A DNA stretch of 64,000 nt from an uncultured Bacteroidales bacterium (GTDB lineage: Bacteria; Bacteroidota; Bacteroidia; Bacteroidales; UBA932), in contig CASFGK010000028.1 in the NCBI GenBank assembly GCA_949294195.1, forward strand, positions 1-64,000, read 5' to 3'. This document shows, one piece after another, positions 35,084-44,046 of the stretch (its first letter is position 1; each line of letters starts with the position of its first letter). The notes beneath the pieces were generated by a model, which saw only the letters and a program-made list of their open reading frames with translations, was not told where the DNA came from and made no database searches. Made by a program: the position numbers and the translations under genes.

Positions 35084-36217
35084 CTATTTCAGAATACGCT
35101 TCAGCCATAGCCAATAGCCGGTAAGAGGGAGGGTCGCGCCGACCATTGCAGCAACAAAGGATAAGATTCGTGTCAGAAGTCCGCCCCAGTTTCCGACATG
35201 GACCGAATATATCCAGCCTCTTATCTTTGCGGACTTTTCCGAATCCCTGTACAGCGAGACTCCGGTTATCTGTCCGTCAGACCTGTCAAAAGAATATCTG
35301 TCTGCAGCCCTGCTGTTACCTGCCCTGTCGAAACTGACTGACGCCGAACCGTCTGAAACGGTAATCATGCTGAAATCAGGGTTGGATTCGGCAAGTTGTC
35401 CGTATACATCATGCCAGATATCCTGAACAGAACGAGTCTCTGCGCCGGACCTTCCTGAACCGTCGCCTGTATCTCCCGGATGGCCGGATTTTCCCCCATG
35501 TCCGGGATTCTGCGTCATCTCCACCCCAAACACCCTGTAGAAACCTGTCCTGTACCATTTGAACGACCATGTAAGTCCGGTAAGGGCCATAGCAAGCAAA
35601 AATACAACGACATACATGCCGCCTGCGACATGGAGATCGTACCAGAAACGTTTCCAGCCCTTTCCCACACTTATTTTCAGCCGCATCTTCAAGGCTTTAA
35701 ACGTACGGGGCCACCAGATGACAATACCTGATACAAGGACAAATACGAACATCAGCGTACTCGCCCCGACCATGATCTTCCCCCAAAAGACAGTCTCTCC
35801 AGGTTTCATGCTGTCAAGAAGCCACCTGTGCATTCTGAACATCACCGAAAAGAATCCTGAGCGCTCATACCGACCTTTGATTTCCCCCGTATACTGATCC
35901 ACGTATACGGCAGCTCTTTTGGGTTTGGACAGATTTACCTGCCATGCCCTTTGGGGATCGGAAAAGACAGTCACACCTGTCACCCTGACCTCGTCAGGAA
36001 GGCTCTCACTCACAATCCGCGCTGCCTGATCCACAGATACGGCAAATCCGGCAGCCTGGCTGCCGGAATACCCATCCGTAAAATACATCTCCCTGTCTAT
36101 AATTTCCATAATCTCCTTTTCGAAGACAAGCATCGCCCCGGAAAAACAGACTATGGAAATTATCAATCCGAATGGGACAGACAGCCAGAGATGAACTTTT
36201 CTGAAAAGTTTTCTCAT
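35084..36217 (-). CDS. xusC: PepSY-TM inner-membrane protein, XusC-like
   Basis: A 377-residue inner-membrane protein of the PepSY-associated transmembrane family, with four long hydrophobic helices and a PepSY-like periplasmic domain. Helix-associated histidines (KVHLWLS, RMHRWL, DLHVAGG, VHVGNWGG) are typical of heme-binding reductase-like members. It is third in an operon with the DUF4374 lipoprotein and a TonB receptor, the layout of xusABC, the Bacteroides system for using siderophores made by other bacteria. The likely role is release or reduction of iron at the inner membrane (inference). It starts 11 bp after xusB. Confidence 0.85.
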   Translation of the reverse strand: MRKLFRKVHLWLSVPFGLIISIVCFSGAMLVFEKEIMEIIDREMYFTDGYSGSQAAGFAVSVDQAARIVSESLPDEVRVTGVTVFSDPQRAWQVNLSKPKRAAVYVDQYTGEIKGRYERSGFFSVMFRMHRWLLDSMKPGETVFWGKIMVGASTLMFVFVLVSGIVIWWPRTFKALKMRLKISVGKGWKRFWYDLHVAGGMYVVVFLLAMALTGLTWSFKWYRTGFYRVFGVEMTQNPGHGGKSGHPGDTGDGSGRSGAETRSVQDIWHDVYGQLAESNPDFSMITVSDGSASVSFDRAGNSRAADRYSFDRSDGQITGVSLYRDSEKSAKIRGWIYSVHVGNWGGLLTRILSFVAAMVGATLPLTGYWLWLKRILK

Positions 36218-36228
36218 TTCCTGTCAGA

Positions 36229-37611
36229 TTACTGTACCGGCGTGAGTCTGCCCACCGAACTGATGGAATCAGATGTGACAACAAGACCTTTGGCAGCTGT
36301 AGCAGAGACAGGATCTATCCTGTAAACAGCCGGCTGGGCTCCGTCATTGGTAACGACAGGGACATAGATGAAGCCGTCTTCAGCATACGGAGCATTGCCG
36401 AATGAAGTAATGCTGTCCTGAGCTGGCAGGCCTTCCGTCACATATCTGAATTCCATGGTGGAACCCTTGAAAACGGCTATTGCATTCGTACCGCCTCCGA
36501 TACCTCCGATCGCATTTTGGGCATCGGTACCTCCCGTATACATCTGAAGAAGGAAATAGTCATCCGTTATATGCCAGCATTTGTAAAGGGCAAAACCGCC
36601 TGAAAGCTCCTCAATATTGCAGTAATATGCCGGGTCGAACTCTTCTGCACCGGCATTGATGCGAACCACTCCGGAAGGAAGCGTGCCTGTCTTCTTGAAA
36701 TCCCCGGTATGGTTGCGTCCGTATCCGGGAGAGAAGACATACACATTTCCACGGTCATCAGGCCAGATGGTCTGATAATACTGGGATTTCATCCTTCCGC
36801 TTGCAAAACCGATTCTGTCAGTACGGAGAATTTTCGGATTTTCAAAAGAGCTGTCATCGAATATTGCCACCCAGGCAGAGTCAGGAAACTGCGTAGTAGG
36901 AATGACGCCTATATCGAAAGACCCGCTTCCCTGACCTCCTGCATAAGTGGATATAAGCTCAGGATATGTAACCCTCGAACCTCCGTCGGCATTCACACCG
37001 AATTTACTCATTCCCATGGATATGACGGAAGTATATATCTTACCTCCTGCCTCTGCGAAACCGGCGAATGTAACGAATTCCCCGTTCCCCAGATAATTCT
37101 CTCCAGGAATGACTGCTGTCCTGTTGTTTTCAGCCTCGACATTCAGATAATTGAACCCCAAACCTTTGGCCTGATTCCCGGATGAATCTTTCGTATCCGT
37201 GTCCACAGCCGATACAGTAACTATATTGTCTCCGACAATACCATAAGTGGTAAACCTTGTGATATTGTATGTTTTCGGGCGGAGGACAACTGTTCCGTCG
37301 GTGTTCATCACGAATGACGAAGTGCCTCCTGCATTTCCGTCATTATACTGGAGATTATAAAGATACTTGTCCTTGTAAAATACCCACTGCGTACCTCCGT
37401 CCGCTTCCACGCCTGAGTTCCGGGCTGAAATCTCGCCTTCGGAGATTGTGACGGACTGAAGGACGGTGTTTACATCGTCGACTGTTGCCGTTACGATATA
37501 ATTCCCTTTGCTTTCAGGTGTTACATCAGGACCATGCGTATCCTCACAGGATGTGAAGAGCAGACCGGCACCTATTGCAGATACTGCCAGAAATTTAAAT
37601 GTGCTTTTCAT
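36229..37611 (-). CDS. xusB: DUF4374 surface lipoprotein, XusB-like
   Basis: A 460-residue lipoprotein with a signal peptide and lipobox ending at Cys22 (LLFTSCED). The rest is a beta-rich, propeller-type DUF4374 domain with recurrent aromatic strands, for example GNVYVFSPGYGRNHTG and EDGFIYVPVVTNDG. In Bacteroides thetaiotaomicron XusB binds ferric siderophores at the cell surface and passes them to XusA. The homologous role is likely here given identical neighbours and order. It starts 20 bp after xusA. Confidence 0.87.
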   Translation of the reverse strand: MKSTFKFLAVSAIGAGLLFTSCEDTHGPDVTPESKGNYIVTATVDDVNTVLQSVTISEGEISARNSGVEADGGTQWVFYKDKYLYNLQYNDGNAGGTSSFVMNTDGTVVLRPKTYNITRFTTYGIVGDNIVTVSAVDTDTKDSSGNQAKGLGFNYLNVEAENNRTAVIPGENYLGNGEFVTFAGFAEAGGKIYTSVISMGMSKFGVNADGGSRVTYPELISTYAGGQGSGSFDIGVIPTTQFPDSAWVAIFDDSSFENPKILRTDRIGFASGRMKSQYYQTIWPDDRGNVYVFSPGYGRNHTGDFKKTGTLPSGVVRINAGAEEFDPAYYCNIEELSGGFALYKCWHITDDYFLLQMYTGGTDAQNAIGGIGGGTNAIAVFKGSTMEFRYVTEGLPAQDSITSFGNAPYAEDGFIYVPVVTNDGAQPAVYRIDPVSATAAKGLVVTSDSISSVGRLTPVQ

Positions 37612-37631
37612 TGTTATTGTAGTTTATGATA

Positions 37632-40190
37632 TTATTTCCCCGCTTTGCCGTGATGACGGCCGGATACCGGCCTGTCAGGTCTGCCTTCAAGATATATTCT
37701 GAGTTTTCCATAAAAGGCCCGGCCTGCCTTCTGAAGGCTGAAGTTGTCAAAAAGCTTCTCGTCTGTAAGATTCCTGCACTCGAAGGAAATGTTGTATTTT
37801 CCTCCTTTAAGGCTGTAGGACAGACTGATATTGTGCGAGAACTGAGTAGGGACATGACGTTTGGTGGAAGCACTGCCTACACTTTCCCAATATAGAGGGA
37901 AACTGTGCATGTAGAAGTTGTCATACACGACAGACAGGTCATTCCCTTTCCAGATAAAATCCTTCCATGTGAAAGCCGCATCAGAACTTGCGAAAAGATA
38001 CGGCTGGTTCGGTATGCGCGCCCTGTAAGTCAGGCTTTCCTGCTGGGTGCCGCCGGCGACATACTTTTCATTGTTACGTACATCCATATCAGTAAATGTC
38101 CCGCCGATACTGATCCAGTGTGACCAGCTGTATCGTAAAGATATATTGAAGCCTTTTGTGCCTACCCGTCCGTGATTCTCGTATGATGCGTACGTCTTTC
38201 CTCCATTCTGCGTATCAGTGCGCCGCATGATGTAATCCTTTGTGTCTCTATAGATAAGACTGGCTTCAGCATATACTCCATGTTTTCCGAAACGCTTGCT
38301 GTAGCTTATATTCAGGTTGTAATTGTCACTATTTTCCGGACGAAGGCCAATAGAACCCATTTCCAGATCCTCGTCACCGAAAAGCTCGTCAATTGTAGGA
38401 AGCCGATACGCTTTCTCATAAGAGAACTTAGCCTGTAATCCGTGGATTACGAACCAGGTGCCTGCTGCACCGTAACCAAATGAACTCACCCTGCTCACAG
38501 AGTTGACATAATCTCCGACTCCATCAGACGAAGTCGATACAGGTCCCTCGCAGAACTGGTTGTAATACTTTCCGAAAACGGAAAGGTTCCATTTTGGAGA
38601 AACGGAAAGCCTGTAGGAAATCCCTGTTATGTTCTTGACCGTATTCTTCGGTATGGTGTAATCCGTGATGACTGATGTAAGATCCGACTTGCTTTTCCGG
38701 ACAAAGGCATTCATGACATGATTCAGCGTAAATGTATGGATATCTTTTATACGGTACTCGACATTGGCCGTTGCGTTCCAGTTGTTGTTTTTGAATGCGG
38801 AATTCTGATATGACTGCTCTCCGACAGACCCGCCGAGATATTTCTTCTCGCCGAACCAGTTGTAACGGAATGTGGAAGTGTCCACGTTATGTGTGATATT
38901 GTCGTTATAAGTGGCTGTAAGCGATATATCAAGCCCTTTTGTCAGAAGATTCCTCTTGCTGTACTCGAACGATGGCATGATTGACCATCCTTTCCTGTGC
39001 TTCTGCCCGAAGACTACCTCCTGACGTACTCCGGTCTGAATATCCTTATAAAAACGCGAATAAGTGAAACTCAACACCATACGGTCTGCAAACGGTTTAC
39101 CTACCAGCCCTATCTTTCCTATTACGGCTTCATTGTGATATGTATCATTGAAACGTCGGACGTGCTCTACTACGGATTTGTCCGTAGTCGTAGTACCGTC
39201 TTCGTTGAAATGCTCCACCGGCGTGTCGACCCAGTAATTGTTGTCGGAATAGTTCTGGAACGCGTTGACCTCATACATTATTCCGCTGTCAAAGGTCTGA
39301 CCGAAATTCACATAAGACTTATGGGTATTGAAAGAGCCGTACGAATATGACGCATCAACAAACCATCTGCGTCTGTCCCTGTTGGTTACGATATTAATGA
39401 CTCCACCCAAAGCATCCGTCCCGAAGCCGACAGGCACGACGCCTTTGTATACCTCTATCCTTTCTGCGAAATTTACAGGGATATTATTGAGACTGAATGA
39501 GTTGCCCACACCCTCCTGTGGTACTCCGTCTATGAATACCTTTATATGCTTTCCGCTGAAACCGTCCAGCATAAGCTGCATGTCGGAACCGACTCCTCCG
39601 GACTCCCTGAGCTTCATTCCAGGCATTCTGGTAAGCGCGTCACTAAGATTCTGTGTAGTGTTGCGGAGAGTCTTCGTATCCATTGCAACGGCATTGAAAG
39701 CCGAACGCTTGACTCTTCCTACCCCTCCGGCAGCAGAAACGACAGCCTCTTCAATAGCTTCTTTGTCCAGGCCGATACATATATTCATGAAATCGCCTCC
39801 GGAAAGTGCCAGAACGGCATCACTTCCCTCTTTGCGGGGCCTCCCGTCTATATGGAAAGTACTCACCTTTTCCGCTGTATGCCGGTTCAGGATCACTTTT
39901 CTCTCGAGAGTCCTGTACCCCACAGCGGATACGACCAATGTATACTCTCCTGCCGGAGCTTCAATCGACCAGCAGCCTTGAGCATCTGTCTGATTTCCGA
40001 ACTGGGTATCCTTAAAATATACTGCGGCGAAATCAATTGTTTCATTTTCTTCCTTGCTGACTACCTTTCCTGAAATCCTTACCTTGTCATTTGCAAGAAC
40101 CCCTGCCGGGATGAAAAGAAACAATAAAGCAAATAAAAGACAATATTTTAAAAATGAACTTGACAGTGGTGTGTAAATCCCCATTTGCAT
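37632..40190 (-). CDS. xusA: TonB-dependent siderophore-type receptor, XusA-like
   Basis: An 852-residue outer-membrane receptor. A signal peptide (to about VLANDK, residue 36) is followed by a carboxypeptidase-regulatory-like domain (residues ~38-115), then a plug (LSDALTRMPGMKLRESGG... VFIDGVPQEGVG... IEVYKGVVPVGFGTDALGG) and a 22-strand-type barrel. The plug IDGVP and ALGGVINIVT segments are typical of siderophore and cobalamin receptors. It is the first gene of the xusABC-like operon, with its own promoter and a palindrome at the start site. A second ATG 6 bp downstream is an equally good start. Confidence 0.9.
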   Translation of the reverse strand: MQMGIYTPLSSSFLKYCLLFALLFLFIPAGVLANDKVRISGKVVSKEENETIDFAAVYFKDTQFGNQTDAQGCWSIEAPAGEYTLVVSAVGYRTLERKVILNRHTAEKVSTFHIDGRPRKEGSDAVLALSGGDFMNICIGLDKEAIEEAVVSAAGGVGRVKRSAFNAVAMDTKTLRNTTQNLSDALTRMPGMKLRESGGVGSDMQLMLDGFSGKHIKVFIDGVPQEGVGNSFSLNNIPVNFAERIEVYKGVVPVGFGTDALGGVINIVTNRDRRRWFVDASYSYGSFNTHKSYVNFGQTFDSGIMYEVNAFQNYSDNNYWVDTPVEHFNEDGTTTTDKSVVEHVRRFNDTYHNEAVIGKIGLVGKPFADRMVLSFTYSRFYKDIQTGVRQEVVFGQKHRKGWSIMPSFEYSKRNLLTKGLDISLTATYNDNITHNVDTSTFRYNWFGEKKYLGGSVGEQSYQNSAFKNNNWNATANVEYRIKDIHTFTLNHVMNAFVRKSKSDLTSVITDYTIPKNTVKNITGISYRLSVSPKWNLSVFGKYYNQFCEGPVSTSSDGVGDYVNSVSRVSSFGYGAAGTWFVIHGLQAKFSYEKAYRLPTIDELFGDEDLEMGSIGLRPENSDNYNLNISYSKRFGKHGVYAEASLIYRDTKDYIMRRTDTQNGGKTYASYENHGRVGTKGFNISLRYSWSHWISIGGTFTDMDVRNNEKYVAGGTQQESLTYRARIPNQPYLFASSDAAFTWKDFIWKGNDLSVVYDNFYMHSFPLYWESVGSASTKRHVPTQFSHNISLSYSLKGGKYNISFECRNLTDEKLFDNFSLQKAGRAFYGKLRIYLEGRPDRPVSGRHHGKAGK

Positions 40191-40209
40191 ACCTTACTTT
40201 AAGTGAGGT
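40191..40209. promoter_or_regulatory. Candidate operator palindrome of the xus operon
   Basis: ACCTTACTT and AAGTGAGGT form a 19-bp inverted repeat around a central T with one mismatched pair. It begins one base upstream of the xusA ATG and covers the predicted start site (~40204). The place is right for a repressor. No known Bacteroidota iron-regulator consensus is matched with confidence. Confidence 0.5.
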
Positions 40210-40210
40210 G

Positions 40211-40243
40211 CAAAGATACGGGCATCCCTGTCATGGAATCAAT
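40211..40243 (-). promoter_or_regulatory. Promoter of the xus operon
   Basis: On the minus strand ATTG (40243-40240), a 21-bp spacer and TATCTTTG (40218-40211). Confidence 0.65.
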
Positions 40244-40298
40244 CCCAATTTATTGGTATTTCAAACGGACTGTTTCATCCGGATGCGATACGGGGCAG

Positions 40299-41249
40299 CT
40301 ATTTCCCGTCGCAGCATTCCGCCACGAATTCCAGGACATCAGCCCAGACCTTTTCCTTCCCGGTTTCATTCAGTATCTCGTGCCGCATACCGGGATAAAG
40401 TATCTGCAATACATGTCTGTATCCGGCTTTGTGCATCTTTCCGACAGCTTCATCAAAGCGGTCTGTATCCACCAGACAAGGGTCCTTGTCCCCGGAAACG
40501 AACATGACGGGCAGTTCAGGATTGGAACAGGTCCACCCTTTCAGGCTGTATGCATCCTGCATGAGGCGGAAAAGGTTAAGGAATCCGTCTGACGTGAACT
40601 GGAATGTACATAACGGATCGTTGTCATATGCCAGAACGATTTCCGGATCGGAACAGATCCATGCATTATGCGAAGATTCATGACGGAAATTGCGGTTAAA
40701 TGCCCCGAAGGCTATGTTCTGAATCAGTTTCGGCCTGTGGTGTCTGCCGAACAGCCGCGAATTGAGAGAAGCAAGGAATTTGCCGAATACAAGTCCGGGG
40801 TTATAGCTCGGACTGCCGCAGATGACCAGTCCTGAAAGCAGGTTATCATACCTTTTGGTGTAGGACCGTACAGCCATCGACCCCATACTGTGGCCGAAAA
40901 GCACGAGCGGAAGCCCGGGAAAAAGAGCCTTGATCCAGTCTGTAACCATCTTGATGTCATCTACCATTGCCTTGGCCCCTCCTTCATAGAAATAGCCGAG
41001 ATCTTCTGCGTTTCTCACAGATTCTCCATGCCCGCGATGATCATGTATGACACATATATAACCATGTGCGGCAAGATATTCCATGAATGGCTTGTAGCGT
41101 TCCTTATGCTCGCACATCCCATGTACCAGCTGGACCGTTCCTTTGGGTTCCATGGAATCCGGAGCAAGATAAAGCACGCCGATTTCCAGCCCGTCCGTTG
41201 TGGATACAAGTCTGGCTGACTTGAATTCCGATTGAGTTATGCCTGCCAT
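40299..41249 (-). CDS. Alpha/beta hydrolase, lysophospholipase-like
   Basis: A 316-residue serine hydrolase of the monoacylglycerol lipase/lysophospholipase type (Hydrolase_4). It shows the oxyanion strand LVHGMCEHKERY, DHRGHGES, the nucleophile elbow FGHSMGSM, the acidic residue in VSGDKDPC and the histidine in PGMRHEILNE. No signal peptide is seen. It is followed 108 bp later by the xus promoter, and shared transcription is uncertain. Confidence 0.9.
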   Translation of the reverse strand: MAGITQSEFKSARLVSTTDGLEIGVLYLAPDSMEPKGTVQLVHGMCEHKERYKPFMEYLAAHGYICVIHDHRGHGESVRNAEDLGYFYEGGAKAMVDDIKMVTDWIKALFPGLPLVLFGHSMGSMAVRSYTKRYDNLLSGLVICGSPSYNPGLVFGKFLASLNSRLFGRHHRPKLIQNIAFGAFNRNFRHESSHNAWICSDPEIVLAYDNDPLCTFQFTSDGFLNLFRLMQDAYSLKGWTCSNPELPVMFVSGDKDPCLVDTDRFDEAVGKMHKAGYRHVLQILYPGMRHEILNETGKEKVWADVLEFVAECCDGK

Positions 41250-41353
41250 CTTTACTAATATGTTTTCTGTTGTGCTGCCGTATAATTTTGCTTTGCCGAG
41301 GCGTGAACATTACCCGGACATGTACAGCAGCCCCGAAACCAGCACAAAGCGAC

Positions 41354-41385
41354 AAAAAAAGAGAGCTACATTTCTGCAGCTCTCT
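41354..41385 (-). terminator. tRNA-Phe terminator
   Basis: On the minus strand AGAGAGCT (41385-41378), a 10-nt loop and AGCTCTCT (41367-41360) are followed by U (41360-41354). Confidence 0.85.
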
Positions 41386-41396
41386 GACTTTCAGTG

Positions 41397-41469
41397 TGGT
41401 GTCACCGGGAATCGAACCAGGGACACAAGGATTTTCAGTCCTTTGCTCTACCAACTGAGCTATGACACC
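41397..41469 (-). tRNA. tRNA-Phe (GAA)
   Basis: A 73-nt cloverleaf: acceptor GGTGTCA/TGACACC, D-arm GCTC...GAGC, anticodon stem AAGGA/TCCTT with loop CTGAAAA giving anticodon GAA, T-arm CCTGG TTCGATT CCCGG, discriminator A. CCA is not encoded. It is flanked by its own promoter and terminator. Confidence 0.97.
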
Positions 41470-41507
41470 ATTTCTGTAAGAACTTCCCTATTTTTGTTTT
41501 GGGATTG

Positions 41508-41555
41508 CAAAGATAGGCAAAATTCCTCAGACTCCAAATTTTTTCGCGTTTTTTT
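41508..41555 (-). promoter_or_regulatory. tRNA-Phe promoter
   Basis: On the minus strand TTTG (41538-41535), a 19-bp spacer and TATCTTTG (41515-41508), with two A-tracts just upstream. The block 41534-41547 is identical to that of the left-edge promoter. Confidence 0.85.
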
Positions 41556-41568
41556 AGAAAATTTGGTG

Positions 41569-41576
41569 TAATTTTG
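41569..41576 (+). promoter_or_regulatory. -7 element upstream of priA
   Basis: TAATTTTG fits the consensus and would give a ~60-nt leader. No -33 box is evident; its region overlaps the A-tracts of the divergent tRNA promoter. Confidence 0.4.
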
Positions 41577-41643
41577 TTTCCGGTATCAGTCCTATGTCTG
41601 CCAAGACCGGAGTCATAATACAGACAATGACGGATTTTCATAC

Positions 41644-44046
41644 ATGGAAATGGATTCAGGAAACACATCTGACAGCTACATCTATATATCTGTAATTCTT
41701 CCGCTCAGGCTGGAGTGGGAGCCCTGCTACAGACTGCCGGTCCGTGACCGGGAAACCAGGATGCCTGCAGGTATCGGAGAAAGGGTCAGGGTAATGTTTG
41801 CCGGAAAGGAATATATCGGGGTCATTTCCGGATACGGAATTGAACCGGACATCGAAAAATCCAGGATAAAGGATGTGAGCGGGACTGAGGCCGGTCTGGA
41901 AAGAATCAATATAATGGAAATCGGATTCTGGAGACAGGTTGCAGCATATTACATGTGTACTGTAGGAGAAGTCTACAAGGCTGCATATCCTTCCCAGAAG
42001 ACATCTTCTGAAGAAGCTGTCGCCCGGAGGAATTCAAGGCTGGAGAAAAGAAGGACGGCAGTGCTTGAGGCCGCCATAAGGAAACTGATGATGCTGAAGG
42101 CCAGGCAGGAAAAGAGCGTAAAAATACTGAATACAAGGAATACGGCCCTCAAAGCCAGGATCGACAGGAAGTCATTGCTCCTTGCCAAGGACGGAAAGGA
42201 CAGCGATAGGCAAAAGCATATCAGAGAAATAGGAAAGCTCAGAAACGCCATTTCAGAAAATGATGCCGAAATCGCAAGGATCCAAACCGATATTGAGAGA
42301 ATCGACACGGAAACGGCAGAGCTTGATGCCAGAAAATCAGGCCGGAAAGATACAGGAACGGATGATACGGGACATCTGGAGAAAAGATCTTTACAGGTGC
42401 CTGATATCGGATTCACTCTGTCACCGGACCAGCAGAAAGCGCTTGAAGATATCAAATCCGCTTTCAGCAGCCGCAAGACCGTCCTTCTGAAAGGAGTAAC
42501 AGGTTCCGGAAAAACCGAAATATATATGAAACTGGCCCAAGAAGTCCTGTATGGAGGGAAAAACGTACTATATCTGATACCGGAAATCGCTTTGGGCAAA
42601 CAGCTGGAGGAAAGGCTTGAAAAAACCTTCGGAGAAAAACTGCTGGCATTCCATTCAGGGCAGACGCATGCCAGAAGAGCGGAAGTATCCGCTGTTATAC
42701 ACGACGTTACAGGAAAGCAGGAGAAAGGTGATGCAGAATCATCATATATGGTCATAGGGACCCGGTCAGCAGTATTTCTTCCGCACAGGAATCTCGGACT
42801 GATAATAGTGGACGAGGAGCATGACAGCTCGTACAAGCAGGGCTCCCCTGCTCCGAGATACAACGGGCGCGATGCCGGAATCATACTCGGATCCATTCAT
42901 TCATGCCCGGTCCTTCTGGGATCTGCCACTCCTTCCCTGGAGTCACTGTACAACTGCAGGACAGGCAAATACTCCATGGTAGAATTGACCCGGAAATATC
43001 ACGGTGCACCGGATGCAGAAGTCGAAATCATCGACACAGTGGCAGAAAGGAAAAAAAACGGTATGCGCGGCAGTTTTTCACTGAAACTCATTTTCAGGAT
43101 AAAAGAAGCCCTTGACAGAGGAGAACAAGTTATAATATTACGCTCAAGAAGGTCATATTCACCTGTGGTTCAATGCACTGAATGCGGATACATTCCCAAA
43201 TGCCCGCACTGCAATGTCAGTCTGAGCTATCACAAGTCTTCAGGGAAAGAAATCTGCCATTATTGCGGATACAGCAGCATATACACAGGCAAATGTCCGG
43301 AATGCGGGGGAAGGCTCACAGGTCTGGGAGCCGGGACACAGAAAATCGAAGAAGAGGTGGCGGATCTGTTCCCTCAGGCAAGAGTTGCAAGACTGGACAG
43401 CGATTCCGCGCATGACAGGAAGTTCGAAAGCGAGGTGATACGGAGTTTCAGCCGGGGTGAAACAGATATCCTGATAGGCACTCAGATGGTAACCAAAGGG
43501 TTTGATTTCAGCGGGCTTACACTTGTAGCGGTCATCGGAGCGGACTCCCTTCTTGCGCAGCAGGATTTCAGAGCAGATGAAAAAGCAGTCCAGATTCTCG
43601 GGCAGTTTCGCGGACGATGCGGAAGAAGAGGGCACAAAGGAAGGTTCATCATACAGACATGCCAGCCGGAACATCCGGTATATAAGATGATTGCAAATGA
43701 CGGCAAAATGGCCTGGGCTGACCTGCTCCGGGAAAGGCATGATTTCGGATACCCGCCGTTCTGCAGGATAATCGATATCTCCGTCAAGGATACGTATGAA
43801 GACAGGGCTGACAGAATGGCCGGGATACTATGCAAGGAACTGGCTTCAGGAGGATTCAGTTTTACAGGCCCGTTTACACCATATATCGGGAAAGACATGG
43901 AACGACACATACGCGGAATACGCGTAAGTCTGGCAAAAGACAGCCGGCTGTCACTGAACAAGGCCATGCTGCAGAAAACATTGTCCGACTTTGAGAAAAG
44001 AAACTGCTACACCGGTCACATCGTCATTGACGTGGATCCGTACTGA
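41644..44046 (+). CDS. priA: Primosomal protein N' (PriA helicase) with a coiled-coil insert
   Basis: An 800-residue replication-restart helicase. The N-terminal 3'-DNA-binding domain (1-~110) is normal. Residues ~125-235, where PriA usually has a winged helix, are instead strongly charged and heptad-like (RLEKRRTAVLEAA, ILNTRNTALKARIDRK, ENDAEIARIQTDIERI). The helicase follows, with Walker A GVTGSGKT (274-281), the DEEH box, and the zinc-binding region with eight cysteines (CTECGYIPKCPHC... CHYCG... CPECGG). C-terminal motifs GTQMVTKGFDF and QILGQFRGRCGRRG are present. Its 3' end overlaps the convergent lipid kinase gene by 31 bp. Confidence 0.93.
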   Translation: MEMDSGNTSDSYIYISVILPLRLEWEPCYRLPVRDRETRMPAGIGERVRVMFAGKEYIGVISGYGIEPDIEKSRIKDVSGTEAGLERINIMEIGFWRQVAAYYMCTVGEVYKAAYPSQKTSSEEAVARRNSRLEKRRTAVLEAAIRKLMMLKARQEKSVKILNTRNTALKARIDRKSLLLAKDGKDSDRQKHIREIGKLRNAISENDAEIARIQTDIERIDTETAELDARKSGRKDTGTDDTGHLEKRSLQVPDIGFTLSPDQQKALEDIKSAFSSRKTVLLKGVTGSGKTEIYMKLAQEVLYGGKNVLYLIPEIALGKQLEERLEKTFGEKLLAFHSGQTHARRAEVSAVIHDVTGKQEKGDAESSYMVIGTRSAVFLPHRNLGLIIVDEEHDSSYKQGSPAPRYNGRDAGIILGSIHSCPVLLGSATPSLESLYNCRTGKYSMVELTRKYHGAPDAEVEIIDTVAERKKNGMRGSFSLKLIFRIKEALDRGEQVIILRSRRSYSPVVQCTECGYIPKCPHCNVSLSYHKSSGKEICHYCGYSSIYTGKCPECGGRLTGLGAGTQKIEEEVADLFPQARVARLDSDSAHDRKFESEVIRSFSRGETDILIGTQMVTKGFDFSGLTLVAVIGADSLLAQQDFRADEKAVQILGQFRGRCGRRGHKGRFIIQTCQPEHPVYKMIANDGKMAWADLLRERHDFGYPPFCRIIDISVKDTYEDRADRMAGILCKELASGGFSFTGPFTPYIGKDMERHIRGIRVSLAKDSRLSLNKAMLQKTLSDFEKRNCYTGHIVIDVDPY

